Shown in pieces: positions 9,391 to 19,653 of a stretch of 64,000 nt of DNA. Below the pieces are notes generated by a model, which did not search any database, was not told the origin of the DNA, and worked only from the letters and a program-made list of their open reading frames with translations. The DNA is from an uncultured SAR86 cluster bacterium (GTDB lineage Bacteria; Pseudomonadota; Gammaproteobacteria; Magnimaribacterales; Magnimaribacteraceae). Every line of letters begins with the position of its first letter. Positions within the stretch are counted from its first letter, which is position 1. The position numbers and the translations under genes are program-made. The DNA is taken from the NCBI GenBank assembly GCA_902628375.1, contig CACOMS010000001.1:45638-109637 (forward strand). The letters run 5' to 3'.

Positions 9391-10592
9391 TATTGAGAGA
9401 TTATCCCTTCCTTAATTAATAAATCTATTTCCTTTTCAGAATAATTAGCCCAGCTTTTAAGGGTATCTGAAGTATGTTGACCTAAGTGAGGAGGGGGGCT
9501 GTAAGTATCTTCATTATCCAATGAAAGTTTTACTGGATTACCAGGCATTAAAACTTTCCCGCCATCTGGATGTTCTACTTCAACCACCATATTTCTGTGA
9601 ATAACTTGTTCATCAGATAAAGCTTTACTAAAGCTATTTATAGGAGCACAGGGAACTTTTGAAGCATTTAATTTATCTATCCAATATTCAGAAGTATTCT
9701 CAGATAGTTTCTTGTTTAACAATTCTTCAATATATGCCTGATTCTTTAGTCTACCTGGTTGATCAGAAAATTTATCATTTCTAAGTTCTTCTATATCAAC
9801 AATATCTAGTAAAGAAAGCCAGAATTCATTTGTTATAACAGCTATAACCACAAAACCATCTGAAGTTGTAAAGCTGTTATATGGAACATGAACAAAATGT
9901 GCATTTCCTATAGGTTCTGGATCAATACCAGAAAGTGTTTGCATGGTTGCCATATAAGTAAGCAAAGAAATTTGTACATCTAGAAGTGAAAGATCTATAT
10001 GTTGTCCTTTATTAGATCTATCTCTTGATATAACAGCTGAAAGAATGCTTATAACGCTATACAAACCAGATCCTAAATCTCCTATAGGAATTCCTGCACG
10101 AGTAGGGTGATTTGCATCGCTACCTGTAATTGACATTCCGCCACTATAGGCTTGCACTATTTGATCATAGGCAGGTCTACTAGAGTGAGGACCTGTTTCA
10201 CCAAATCCAGTAATTGAGCATGTGATAATTTTTGGATTTACTTTTGAAAGGTGTTCAAAGTCAATTTGTAGTTTTTTAACAACACCAGCACTAAAATTAT
10301 TTAAAACTATGTCGGCAGATCTAACAAGGTCATAAAATACATCCAAACCTTTCTTGTTTTTAAGATCTATAGATACACTTTTTTTATTTCTATTTAGAGT
10401 TAAGAAATATGCTCCGAAATTCTTAAAGGAATAGTTGGGATCATTTTTCAATAATCCACGTGTCATTTCTCCAGTATTTAAAGGCTCAACTTTTACAACC
10501 TCTGCTCCTAAATCTGCTAAAACCATACCTGCATAAGGTCCAGCTAACATATGAGTTAAATCAATTACTTTAAGTCCATTTAAGGGTTTCAT
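9384..10592 (-). CDS. CaiB/BaiF family CoA-transferase
   Basis: LKVIDLTHMLAGPYAGMVLADLGAEVVKVEPLNTGEMTR, LNRNKKSVSIDLKN, ITGFGETGPHSSRPAYDQIVQAYSG. Confidence 0.93.
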   Translation of the reverse strand: MKPLNGLKVIDLTHMLAGPYAGMVLADLGAEVVKVEPLNTGEMTRGLLKNDPNYSFKNFGAYFLTLNRNKKSVSIDLKNKKGLDVFYDLVRSADIVLNNFSAGVVKKLQIDFEHLSKVNPKIITCSITGFGETGPHSSRPAYDQIVQAYSGGMSITGSDANHPTRAGIPIGDLGSGLYSVISILSAVISRDRSNKGQHIDLSLLDVQISLLTYMATMQTLSGIDPEPIGNAHFVHVPYNSFTTSDGFVVIAVITNEFWLSLLDIVDIEELRNDKFSDQPGRLKNQAYIEELLNKKLSENTSEYWIDKLNASKVPCAPINSFSKALSDEQVIHRNMVVEVEHPDGGKVLMPGNPVKLSLDNEDTYSPPPHLGQHTSDTLKSWANYSEKEIDLLIKEGIISQYQ

Positions 10593-10717
10593 GACGCAAT
10601 TGTACTACACCTTTTTTATAGACATATTTAACAAATAAATTAGCTTACTAAAATTTGATTAGTTTCTTTGATGTAATTCTGTTTCTGGTATATTGAATTT
10701 TTCATAGGAGTAAAAAT

Positions 10718-11791
10718 ATGAGTACAGACATACAAGTAAATCAAGAAAAATTAATGGAGCTATTTGGTAGTGTTTTTAATGACGTTGCAGGATCAATGGC
10801 AATAATGATGTCTTATTTAGGTGATCAATCAGGAGTTTACCGTGCCATGGATAAAATAGGTCCAGCTTCAGTAGCCGATATAGCTAAGGAATCAGAAGTA
10901 GACGAACGTTATCTTTTAGAATGGCTATCTTCAAATGCCGGAAGAGGGTACGTTAATTATAATGCTGCAACCGAAGAATTTAGTTTAACACCTGAACAAG
11001 CAGCAGTTTTTGCTAGAGAGAACGAACCAACTTGTATACAGGGCTTAGTTCAAGGGGTTGTAGGTCAATTTGTTAAAGAAGATGTTGCAGTTGATGTATT
11101 CAAAACAGGTAGAGGAAGACCATGGGGAGAACATCATGAATGCTGTTTTTGTGGGACAGAAAGATTTTTCCGTCCAGCTTATGCAGGTCATTTATTAGAT
11201 GAGTGGATTCCAGCTATGACAGGAGTAGAAGAAAAATTAAAAAAAGGAGCTATAGTTGCTGATATAGGCTGTGGCTTAGGCACTTCATCAATGTTGATGG
11301 CCGAACAGTACCCAAATTCAACAATTCATGCATTTGATTTTCATGGTCCTTCTATTGAAGAAGCTAAAAAAAGAGCTATTGAAAAGGGATTATCCAATTT
11401 AGAGTTTTTTGTATCAGATGCAGCAGAAATTCCTAAGAATTCCTATGATCTAGCATGCATATTTGATGCTTGGCACGATATGGGAGATCCAGTGGGTATA
11501 GCTAAAAGCATAAAGGAAACTTTAGCTGATGACGGAACATTTATGGTGGTAGAGCCTATGGCTTTAGACGGTTTAGAAAATAATATTACAAATAATCCGA
11601 GTTCTTCAATGTTTTACGGATTTGGTACATTAATTTGTGTTCCTGCATCAAAAGCACAACCAGTAGGTCTTGGACTAGGACCGCAAGCAGGACCTAAAAA
11701 GTTAATGGAGCTTTTATCATCGGCTGGGTTTTCTAATGTCGAACTTGCTGCAGAAACAACTAGTAATCTTGTATTTCAAGCTAATAATTAA
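10718..11791 (+). CDS. Class I SAM-dependent methyltransferase with N-terminal winged-helix domain
   Basis: ADIGCGLGTSSMLMAEQYPNSTIHAFDFHGPSIEEA motif I; N-terminal SVADIAKESEVDERYLLEWLSSNAGRGYV; central GEHHECCFCGTERFF. Confidence 0.82.
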   Translation: MSTDIQVNQEKLMELFGSVFNDVAGSMAIMMSYLGDQSGVYRAMDKIGPASVADIAKESEVDERYLLEWLSSNAGRGYVNYNAATEEFSLTPEQAAVFARENEPTCIQGLVQGVVGQFVKEDVAVDVFKTGRGRPWGEHHECCFCGTERFFRPAYAGHLLDEWIPAMTGVEEKLKKGAIVADIGCGLGTSSMLMAEQYPNSTIHAFDFHGPSIEEAKKRAIEKGLSNLEFFVSDAAEIPKNSYDLACIFDAWHDMGDPVGIAKSIKETLADDGTFMVVEPMALDGLENNITNNPSSSMFYGFGTLICVPASKAQPVGLGLGPQAGPKKLMELLSSAGFSNVELAAETTSNLVFQANN

Positions 11792-11814
11792 ACTAAATAG
11801 TACTTTCTGATAAG

Positions 11815-11844
11815 AAGAGGGGTTCACCAAGAATCCCTTTTTTT
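11815..11844 (+). terminator. Intrinsic terminator downstream of the methyltransferase gene
   Basis: AAGAGGGGTTC-ACCAA-GAATCCCTTTTTTT: about 11-bp stem with two G-T wobbles, followed by T-tract. Confidence 0.75.
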
Positions 11845-11990
11845 ATACCTATACCTAGCTATAAATGACTTATCCTTTCTTATTTAACATAATATATATT
11901 ATACGCATATATATACATTCCATATAGTATATTAGTCATATATAACACTCTATATATAGGTTTTATAAGGATTATCCCTTATGTTCTTTT

Positions 11991-13484
11991 ATGGTTGGAT
12001 ATCTATACCCTTCAGGTATACTTCAATTTTCAATGATAAAGAAAATATTCTTAAAACTATGGAAAGCAGCTACAGCTTATGTAGTTGCTAGTATTGCTTT
12101 AATTCAATTAGCAAGTGTAGTTTTAGCTAATGTTTCTTCAGAAGCATCCTTTGGCTATAGTTCAGAGACGGTTATGCAATTCATTTTTATAACTGTACTT
12201 GCCCTATTCCCAGTAGTATTGATTGTTTCTTATTTTGTTAAAGGAACTAGTTTGGTTCAAAATATAGAAGATTCTCAACAAAAGACCTTTGACCCTACTT
12301 ACAGGCAAAAATTAGCAGTGATACCTTTTGAAAATCTCAATGAAGATAAAGAAGGTGCTTTTTTAGTAGATGGAGTTGTAGAAGATCTTATTACAGAGTT
12401 CTCAATGATAAAGGAAATTGAAGTTGCGTCTAGAAAGACTTGTTTTAGTTTCAGAAACAAAGACTACACCACTGAAGAGTTTAAGAATGAATGGGATTTT
12501 GATTTTGTAGTATCAGGCAGCATAAGGGCCGTTCAAGAGAGAATAAGGATTTCAGTGGAGTTATCTGAAATGGAAAGCGGTAATGTCATCTGGAGTAATA
12601 AATACGATGAGGTACAAAAGGATATCTTTGAAATTCAAGATGAAATAGTTACCAAGATTATTAACTCCATGATAGGAAAAATAGAATTATCAAGTCTTCA
12701 GAGGGCAAATAGAAAACCTACTGGAAACATGACTTCATATGAACTAACTTTAAAAGGAAGGGCTTTAAATCAGAAATTTGAAAAAGAAGCTAATGCAGAA
12801 GCTATTAAAGCTTTAGATGCCGCTATTGAAGCTGATGAGAATAACCCTCTCCCCTATTCCTGGAAGGCTTGTACTATGGGGCAAGCTTTGGCTTTAGGTT
12901 TTCAAGAACAAACTGATGAATTCATGGGTACTTTTTTGGAAGCTCTAAACAAAGGCATAGAACTAAACGATAATGATTGGAACGCCAATAGAATTATGGG
13001 AGAAGTGCATTTAACGATGCATGACTTCAATCAAACTAAAGTATTTGCTACAAAAGCCTTTAATGCAAACCCTAATAATTCAGCTGTTCTTTCTATTTAT
13101 GCTGATTCCTTGATTCGTACAGAAGAAATAGATAAAGGTATCGAAATTATTGAAAAAGCAATGAGACTCGATCCTAAGCCTTTAGGAGATTTAAATAGCG
13201 ACAGATGGCTTAATGCACTTTTTTTTGCTAATTATCTAAATAATGACTATCAACGTTGTAAAGATATCTTAAATGAAATAGAAGAGATTAATATTAAGAC
13301 TTGGTTAACTAATTTAGATATAGCCAAAAAGCAAGAAGATGAATTTAAAGATGAGCCTTGGTTTAAAAAAGGTTTTGAAGAAAATAAAAGTGTAGATTGG
13401 ACTATGGAGGTTGATAGATTCCATTTACCAAGTGAAGAAGATAAGAATCATTTAATTAATTTAGCTTCTTCAGTCTACGCTTAA
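11991..13484 (+). CDS. Membrane-anchored TolB-N/FlgO-like domain protein with TPR-like repeats
   Basis: Hydrophobic N-terminus (start may be Met at 12033), then KLAVIPFENLNEDKEGAFLVDGVVEDLITEFSMIKEIEVASRKTCFSF...FVVSGSIRAVQERIRISVEL and C-terminal TPR-like helices. Same type of module found fused to adenylate cyclases; no cyclase domain here. Confidence 0.75.
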   Translation: MVGYLYPSGILQFSMIKKIFLKLWKAATAYVVASIALIQLASVVLANVSSEASFGYSSETVMQFIFITVLALFPVVLIVSYFVKGTSLVQNIEDSQQKTFDPTYRQKLAVIPFENLNEDKEGAFLVDGVVEDLITEFSMIKEIEVASRKTCFSFRNKDYTTEEFKNEWDFDFVVSGSIRAVQERIRISVELSEMESGNVIWSNKYDEVQKDIFEIQDEIVTKIINSMIGKIELSSLQRANRKPTGNMTSYELTLKGRALNQKFEKEANAEAIKALDAAIEADENNPLPYSWKACTMGQALALGFQEQTDEFMGTFLEALNKGIELNDNDWNANRIMGEVHLTMHDFNQTKVFATKAFNANPNNSAVLSIYADSLIRTEEIDKGIEIIEKAMRLDPKPLGDLNSDRWLNALFFANYLNNDYQRCKDILNEIEEINIKTWLTNLDIAKKQEDEFKDEPWFKKGFEENKSVDWTMEVDRFHLPSEEDKNHLINLASSVYA

Positions 13485-13494
13485 ACTTTTCTGG

Positions 13495-14349
13495 TTAATT
13501 TTTTAAATTAATAAAATTAGAAACTAAATCTATAGATTTTTTTAACATTTCTTCACTAATACCAGTTTCATAACCTTCTTTATGCAACATAGAGACTAAG
13601 TCCTCTGTAGCCAAGTTACCGGAAGCTCCTGGAGCAAAAGGACAACCTCCCAATCCTGCAATACATGAATCAAATTTAGATATACCCTCTTCCATTGCTG
13701 CCTTCACATTTGATAAAGCTAACTGGCGCGTATCATGAAAATGTGCTGAAAAATCTGATGGTCCAAAGTCTTTAACTAACCTTCTAAAAAGTTTCTTAAC
13801 TTGGTCAGGTTTACCTGCTCCTATGGTATCGGCAATAACCACTTCATTTATGCCATAAGAGAGAAATTTCTTAGTTAAATCATAGACGTATTCCGAACTT
13901 ACTAAACCTTCATAAGGACATTCAAAAGCTACAGATATATAAATTTTGGTCTTTATTTGATCTTTTTTAGCTCTATTGATAATTTCTTTAAATTCAACGA
14001 TTGTGTCCTTGATGCTTTTATTTATGTTCTCCTTGTTCATCGATTCAGTAGCACATAAAACTAAGCAGACTTCTTTTACTTTATTAATCTTTGCTAGTTC
14101 ATATCCGTAAATGTTTGGTATTAGAACTGAATAATCACTATTACTATTTACAAGTTTTTCTAATAAAGCATCTGTATTGGCCATAGCGGGAACAGCTTTG
14201 GGGTTTACAAAACTTCCTACCTCTAGTGAATTAATTCCAGCTCTTTCTAAAGACTGTATAAGTTGTAACCTCTCACCTATATTTAAAATGGTATCTATAT
14301 TCTGAAGACCATCTCTAGGCCCTACTTCATTTACTTGAATTTGATTCAT
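13495..14349 (-). CDS. Hydroxymethylglutaryl-CoA lyase-like (HMGL/DRE-TIM family)
   Basis: VNEVGPRDGLQNI, LEVGSFVNPKAVPAMANTDALL, AHFHDTRQLALSNV, SCIAGLGGCPFAPGASGNLATEDLVSML. Start moved to the MNQIQV methionine. Confidence 0.93.
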   Translation of the reverse strand: MNQIQVNEVGPRDGLQNIDTILNIGERLQLIQSLERAGINSLEVGSFVNPKAVPAMANTDALLEKLVNSNSDYSVLIPNIYGYELAKINKVKEVCLVLCATESMNKENINKSIKDTIVEFKEIINRAKKDQIKTKIYISVAFECPYEGLVSSEYVYDLTKKFLSYGINEVVIADTIGAGKPDQVKKLFRRLVKDFGPSDFSAHFHDTRQLALSNVKAAMEEGISKFDSCIAGLGGCPFAPGASGNLATEDLVSMLHKEGYETGISEEMLKKSIDLVSNFINLKN

Positions 14350-15515
14350 GAAATTAAATTTTGCTCCTGCATCCATTCTTTACATACTTTAGCTGCTTCA
14401 GATGATTTATCTGGCTGCCCAAAATAATAATGATTTGCATCCTCTATCCAAGCTAGTTTTTTATTATCATGACCAATAGATTTATATAAATTATTAGTAT
14501 GTGATGGTGTTATTCCATCATCAGCTGTATTGCCTATCACTAAAGCAGGAATTGTAATATCTTTTGCACAATTTATTCCGTCTCCTTTAGCTGTATCGTA
14601 TCCCCATTGAGATAACCAACTTCTAAGTGAACAATATCTACCTAATCCTATCGGACTATTATTTACAACATGTGGTTCTCCTAAAAAACACCAATTAGGC
14701 TTTCTTCCATTTGGATCAATTGTTATATCTAGCCATTTAGGATCAGCCATAGTCCGATGGACCACAAAACCTAATTCTCTATTCTCCTCTCCTCTATTTT
14801 TAAATTCTTCTAATTTATCAATCACCCATTGAGTAATTTTTCTATTTCTTTGTATCTGGGCAGCTCTATAGGATTTAATAAATTCTTTACTATATTGAGG
14901 TTGATTGGGGTTCTTGGAATCATAAATGTCTAACTCTAAAACTCTATTTTCAGGATTATTTTCATCTATTACAGAGCCATCTATCCATTCTGTAAATGTT
15001 CTGTGTCTGGATTCATGAGCAGCTATAAGCATTATGCCGTCTGCAGGAATTAGATTCTCTCTTGCTAAATTTATTTGGTCACCTGCAGGTGTTTCTGTAA
15101 TAGTAGGGTTTTCAGCTTGGGATTGATAAAAAAGAGATAAAGACCCCCCTCCACTCCAACCACCTAATATTATCGTTTCATATTTATGTATTTCTTTAAG
15201 GTTTTTGATGCATTGTCCTAGATCAATAAGAACCTTTTCCATTATTAAAGCAGAATCTGTCCCTCGGTATCTACTATCACACCAGACCGTATCTATGCCC
15301 TCCTTAGCTAAAGAATTAAGCATAGGCAAATAACTTCCTCCTCCTGTAGGATGCATAAAAACAGCTACAGTCTTATTATTTGAGTTATTTGGCTTTAAAA
15401 GATGCGCTGTAATTGCTACCAGACCTATTTCTCCTGCATAGGTGTCTTTAAACGCTGCTTTTTCTTGAAAGGCAAAGATCAAAGGTATTCTTTGATATTT
15501 ACTTGTATTAGGCAT
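14346..15515 (-). CDS. Alpha/beta hydrolase family protein
   Basis: VFMHPTGGGSYLPM, nucleophile elbow GGWSGGGSL, C-terminal DANHYYFG. Confidence 0.75.
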   Translation of the reverse strand: MPNTSKYQRIPLIFAFQEKAAFKDTYAGEIGLVAITAHLLKPNNSNNKTVAVFMHPTGGGSYLPMLNSLAKEGIDTVWCDSRYRGTDSALIMEKVLIDLGQCIKNLKEIHKYETIILGGWSGGGSLSLFYQSQAENPTITETPAGDQINLARENLIPADGIMLIAAHESRHRTFTEWIDGSVIDENNPENRVLELDIYDSKNPNQPQYSKEFIKSYRAAQIQRNRKITQWVIDKLEEFKNRGEENRELGFVVHRTMADPKWLDITIDPNGRKPNWCFLGEPHVVNNSPIGLGRYCSLRSWLSQWGYDTAKGDGINCAKDITIPALVIGNTADDGITPSHTNNLYKSIGHDNKKLAWIEDANHYYFGQPDKSSEAAKVCKEWMQEQNLIS

Positions 15516-16079
15516 TTATTTCTCTCTTTGGTCTAGAGCCTCAGAACCGAAAGTTTCTACTTTTAATTCTCTTGTCTTTTTTGTCCAATCTTCGATAGCT
15601 TTATGAGCTTTTTTTGCGTCTTCATCTAGAATTTGATCATGATCTTTGTCTCTACAAGTAAATTCTAACTGAATTCCATTTGGATCAAATATGTAAAGAG
15701 AATGAACAAATTCATGATCTATAAGAAAAGAATCCCAGCCTACTTTTGATAATTTATTTTTAATATTTTCTATTTCTTCCATGGAAGAAACTTCTACAGC
15801 TACATGAGAATCAAATCCGTTCATATCTTTGAAGAAATCTGATGGAGCGTTATGAGGATCATCAAAGAAAGCTATGTAATTTCCATCTTTCATTTCAAAG
15901 AAAATATGCATATATTCCATTTCTTTTTCAGTACCTGATAAATGATCAAAGGCTAAAGCTGCCGCTAACTTAAGACCTAATACTTCTTCATAAAACCATC
16001 TGGTTTGTTCTGCATCTCTGCATCTAAATGCTACATGATGGACATTATTTATATTGAAGTTACTATTTTCTGATTTCAT
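15516..16079 (-). CDS. VOC/glyoxalase family protein
   Basis: [29 protein letters not shown]...[18 protein letters not shown]. Confidence 0.85.
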   Translation of the reverse strand: MKSENSNFNINNVHHVAFRCRDAEQTRWFYEEVLGLKLAAALAFDHLSGTEKEMEYMHIFFEMKDGNYIAFFDDPHNAPSDFFKDMNGFDSHVAVEVSSMEEIENIKNKLSKVGWDSFLIDHEFVHSLYIFDPNGIQLEFTCRDKDHDQILDEDAKKAHKAIEDWTKKTRELKVETFGSEALDQREK

Positions 16080-17715
16080 ATTCTGCGTCTATTTGTTTCA
16101 TTTCTTTTCGTAAAAAAATTAATGCTATCAAATTTGGTATCGTAGCAATAGGACCTATAACAGTTGCAATATCCCAAACAATTTTTGTATCAATTATTGA
16201 AGCTGTAAAGAATGCACCTACATAAATTATTCGATAATAGAGAATCCAGCCTTCTCCAAAAAGATGTGCTGTTGCTCGATCTCCATAATATGACCAAGCT
16301 ATTACGGTTGAGAAAGCAAATAATAATAAACCTATAGCAACTATATACTGACCAAAATCACCAAATATACTTTTGGTAAAAGCCTTTCCTGTAAGATCAG
16401 CTCCGAGAAGTAGAGAGTCTCCTCTTAGTACATAATCTCCTATATTTGTTATTCTTCCTTCCTCTATATTCAGTAATCCAGAGTACAAAGAATTATCACT
16501 TGAAGAATAGATTTTAGTATTCTCAGCTATAGATCTATTATGAAGTAGAGTTACTTCTTCTGATTTTATTTCTCCATCTACTATTGCTACTTCTCCTGTG
16601 TATTCAATTTCAGAGTTAGTTCCATAGTAGTAATCTCTAAGTTTTATAGCATCTTCTTGTTTTGTTTCGAGATATTGTCCACTTACAAACACCATAGCAC
16701 TAGCTTCAAATTTATTTTCAAATTTCTGATTCCAAACGCCTGAAGAAAGGATAACCAATCCAGTAAGAGTACAAATGATTATTGTATCTATGAACGGTTC
16801 AAGTATAGAAACCATTCCCTCTTCTATTGGGTTTTCTGTTTTTGATGAAGCATGAGCAATAGGAGCTGAACCTTGACCAGCTTCATTAGAATATAGTCCT
16901 CTGTTTACTCCTCTGGTTAGCGCAGCAGCTACACTAGCTCCCAAGAATCCACCTACAGCAGCTGTCGGGGTAAAAATATGTATAAAAATTGATTGGAAAG
17001 ATGGAATGATATTTTCATAATTACTAATAATTACAGCCAATCCACCAACTATGTACCAAAAGGCCATAAAAGGAACTAATTTACTAGCGATTTGAGCTAT
17101 TCTTTTAATTCCACCAATAATTACCAACCAGACAAGTACAGATAAAACTAAACCAGTTACAATTTTAGGAATATTAAAGGTATCAAGAAGCACTACAGAA
17201 ATACTACTAATTTGAGGCATATTGCCTGTCCCTAAACACATCATCAGTAAGCACACAGAGAAAACAACAGCAAGCCATTTCATATTTAATCCGTTTTCAA
17301 TGTAATACATTGGGCCTCCAGACATACTTCCATCTGGTAACTTTTCTCTATATTTATGCGAGAGAGTAACCTCAACAAATTTTGTCGTCATGCCAAGGAA
17401 AGCCGTTACCCACATCCAGAAAATTGCAGCTGGACCCCCAAGAAAAATAGCCAAAGCAACTCCACCTATGTTACCGGTACCTACAGTTCCAGATAAAGCT
17501 GTAGTTAAAGCTTGAAATGGTGTTGTATCGCCTTCAGTATCATCTTTAATGTATTTACCACTAAGTATTCTCCAGCCATGCTTAAAGTACTTAATTTGTG
17601 GAAAGCCCAAGTAGATTGTAAAAAATATTCCTGTACCAATTAAGAATGCTGGAAACCAATATTGATCTACAAGGTAATAGGTAAGGAAATCAAGTATTTC
17701 AGTTAATGTATTCAT
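16063..17715 (-). CDS. Alanine/glycine:cation symporter (AGCS family) with a large inter-helix insert
   Basis: [85 protein letters not shown]. Confidence 0.9.
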   Translation of the reverse strand: MNTLTEILDFLTYYLVDQYWFPAFLIGTGIFFTIYLGFPQIKYFKHGWRILSGKYIKDDTEGDTTPFQALTTALSGTVGTGNIGGVALAIFLGGPAAIFWMWVTAFLGMTTKFVEVTLSHKYREKLPDGSMSGGPMYYIENGLNMKWLAVVFSVCLLMMCLGTGNMPQISSISVVLLDTFNIPKIVTGLVLSVLVWLVIIGGIKRIAQIASKLVPFMAFWYIVGGLAVIISNYENIIPSFQSIFIHIFTPTAAVGGFLGASVAAALTRGVNRGLYSNEAGQGSAPIAHASSKTENPIEEGMVSILEPFIDTIIICTLTGLVILSSGVWNQKFENKFEASAMVFVSGQYLETKQEDAIKLRDYYYGTNSEIEYTGEVAIVDGEIKSEEVTLLHNRSIAENTKIYSSSDNSLYSGLLNIEEGRITNIGDYVLRGDSLLLGADLTGKAFTKSIFGDFGQYIVAIGLLLFAFSTVIAWSYYGDRATAHLFGEGWILYYRIIYVGAFFTASIIDTKIVWDIATVIGPIATIPNLIALIFLRKEMKQIDAEYEIRK

Positions 17716-17933
17716 TTATTTAAATGCGCATTCAATTCTGTAAACCCACCTATGTAATTACCGTCTTGGGTAATTTGTGGAAATGTTCTTGCCTCAGGAA
17801 ATTTATTTAAAAGATCCTCTCTTGAATAATCTACATCGAGCATATACTTCTTATATGCTAATCCTTTTAATTTACACAGGGACTCTGCTCTGTCACAAAA
17901 AATACAATTGGGTTTAGACCATATTTCTATCAT
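17712..17933 (-). CDS. Glutaredoxin (dithiol CIFC type)
   Basis: [18 protein letters not shown]...[23 protein letters not shown]. Confidence 0.85.
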   Translation of the reverse strand: MIEIWSKPNCIFCDRAESLCKLKGLAYKKYMLDVDYSREDLLNKFPEARTFPQITQDGNYIGGFTELNAHLNK

Positions 17934-17981
17934 AATACCTCCAAGAAGTTAAGATTATACTTTTAAAACTAAGGAGACCAA

Positions 17982-18815
17982 GTGATTAAAGAAGCTTTTG
18001 AGTACGCTAATACAAATTTCAAAGATCAATTTATTTCTTTCTTTTCAATTCTTTTACCAGTAGCTGTAGTAAGCTCTTTAATTGGGGCCTTTAATCTACC
18101 TGATACTTCAGGTGTTAATTTTAACTCGCCTACTCCCGCATCCCCTGGTAATGAATTAGGTAAATATCCTATATTAGGCTTACTTAACCAACTTGTTTTA
18201 CAAGGTTTGGTTGTGACTTATATAACGATAAAAGTTATTCAAGATAATGAATCTATAGGAACCTTAAAAAGCCTAAGTGACTATTATTATGGATCTATTT
18301 TATTTATCTTTAGGTTATTCTTGTTGGGCTTATGTCTGATTTTAGCTGTATTGATTGCAGCAGTTCCAGGAGGAATAATCCTTTTTATTGGTCTTGTTTC
18401 TGATGTTGAATTAATAACGAGTATAGGTGCGGTTATTGCAATCATAGGTATACTTTTTATGGGTCTTAAAACTTCATTCTCTTCTTTCTATTTAATTTGT
18501 GAGAACAAAAGTTTAAGTGAATCAATACTAGCAAGTTTTTACTCGGTACCAAATAAAAGGGTAATTAATCTTTTAGTAACATTTATATTATTAATTTTAC
18601 TAGTGGTTATTATTTCAATACTTATTGGTCTGATTTTAAGTTTAGCTCTAACACCTCTTATGGGAATATCGATGGATGCTTATATATTTGCCTTAACTTT
18701 TATAGCGACTTTACTTTCTATAACTATGTTGAATATATATGTGTTCTCATTTTTTTATCGTCTTTATGTGTACTTTAAGGGCGATGGTGATCTCTCCTTA
18801 AATGCAGATTCATAA
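17982..18815 (+). CDS. Polytopic membrane protein, possibly YciC-like
   Basis: GTG start; several hydrophobic helices; overall pattern resembles the YciC family but similarity is weak by eye. Confidence 0.55.
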   Translation: MIKEAFEYANTNFKDQFISFFSILLPVAVVSSLIGAFNLPDTSGVNFNSPTPASPGNELGKYPILGLLNQLVLQGLVVTYITIKVIQDNESIGTLKSLSDYYYGSILFIFRLFLLGLCLILAVLIAAVPGGIILFIGLVSDVELITSIGAVIAIIGILFMGLKTSFSSFYLICENKSLSESILASFYSVPNKRVINLLVTFILLILLVVIISILIGLILSLALTPLMGISMDAYIFALTFIATLLSITMLNIYVFSFFYRLYVYFKGDGDLSLNADS

Positions 18816-19653
18816 AAATAATCTAAATCAACATTACCTAAACGAAGGGAAAGGCGAGCCTTTATTAATATTACATGGCTTTCCCGATTGCGTCTTTAAC
18901 TATAAAGAACAGTTAAAATTCTTTAGTTCTAAAGGTTACGAAGTATTTATTCCCTTCATGCCTGGTTATCATGAAAACGATAAAGAGTTAAGTACATATC
19001 AAAGCCTTAGAGTCACTGAAGAAATAATCTATTTTGTAGATTCAACGATAAAAGGACCATTTAATTTGTATGGTCATGATTGGGGTGCTTCAGCTGCTTA
19101 TGGGATTGCAAATTTAATCCCTAAGAAAATAAAAAAATTAATAACAGGATCTGTACCCTACGGCCCTAATCTAATGAGTGCATTTTTGCTTGATGGAGAT
19201 CAACAAAGAAGGTCTTGGTATATGTTCTTTTTTCAACTTGAAATAGCTGAAATAGGAGTGCAGGCGAATGATTATGAATACATCAGAAGGTTATGGAGGG
19301 AATGGTCTCCTAACTGGCCCGAGTATGAAACTTATGCACAGGAAGCTATAAATGTTCTTTCTAAACCAGGAGTTTTAACTAGAGCTCTTAAATATTATAG
19401 AAGCACCTTTCAGTCTGAATTACAAAGTGAGAGACTAAACAATCTACAAGCAACTTTTACTGACAAAATTAAACCTCCTTCTTTATATATCCACGGGAAA
19501 AACGATGGCTGTATCGCAGCAACTCTTTCTTCTGGCATGGAAGAAAGTTTCGAAAGTTTGAAAATACTTGAATTCGAAGATTGCGGGCATTTTTTACACT
19601 TAGAAAAACCAGAAGAAGTAAATCAGGCTATGCTAGAGTTTCTAAGATCTTAG
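18802..19653 (+). CDS. Alpha/beta hydrolase (epoxide hydrolase/haloalkane dehalogenase-like)
   Basis: GEPLLILHGFPDCVFNYKEQLKFF...NLYGHDWGASAAYG...FEDCGHFLHLEKPEEVNQAM. Confidence 0.85.
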   Translation: MQIHKNNLNQHYLNEGKGEPLLILHGFPDCVFNYKEQLKFFSSKGYEVFIPFMPGYHENDKELSTYQSLRVTEEIIYFVDSTIKGPFNLYGHDWGASAAYGIANLIPKKIKKLITGSVPYGPNLMSAFLLDGDQQRRSWYMFFFQLEIAEIGVQANDYEYIRRLWREWSPNWPEYETYAQEAINVLSKPGVLTRALKYYRSTFQSELQSERLNNLQATFTDKIKPPSLYIHGKNDGCIAATLSSGMEESFESLKILEFEDCGHFLHLEKPEEVNQAMLEFLRS

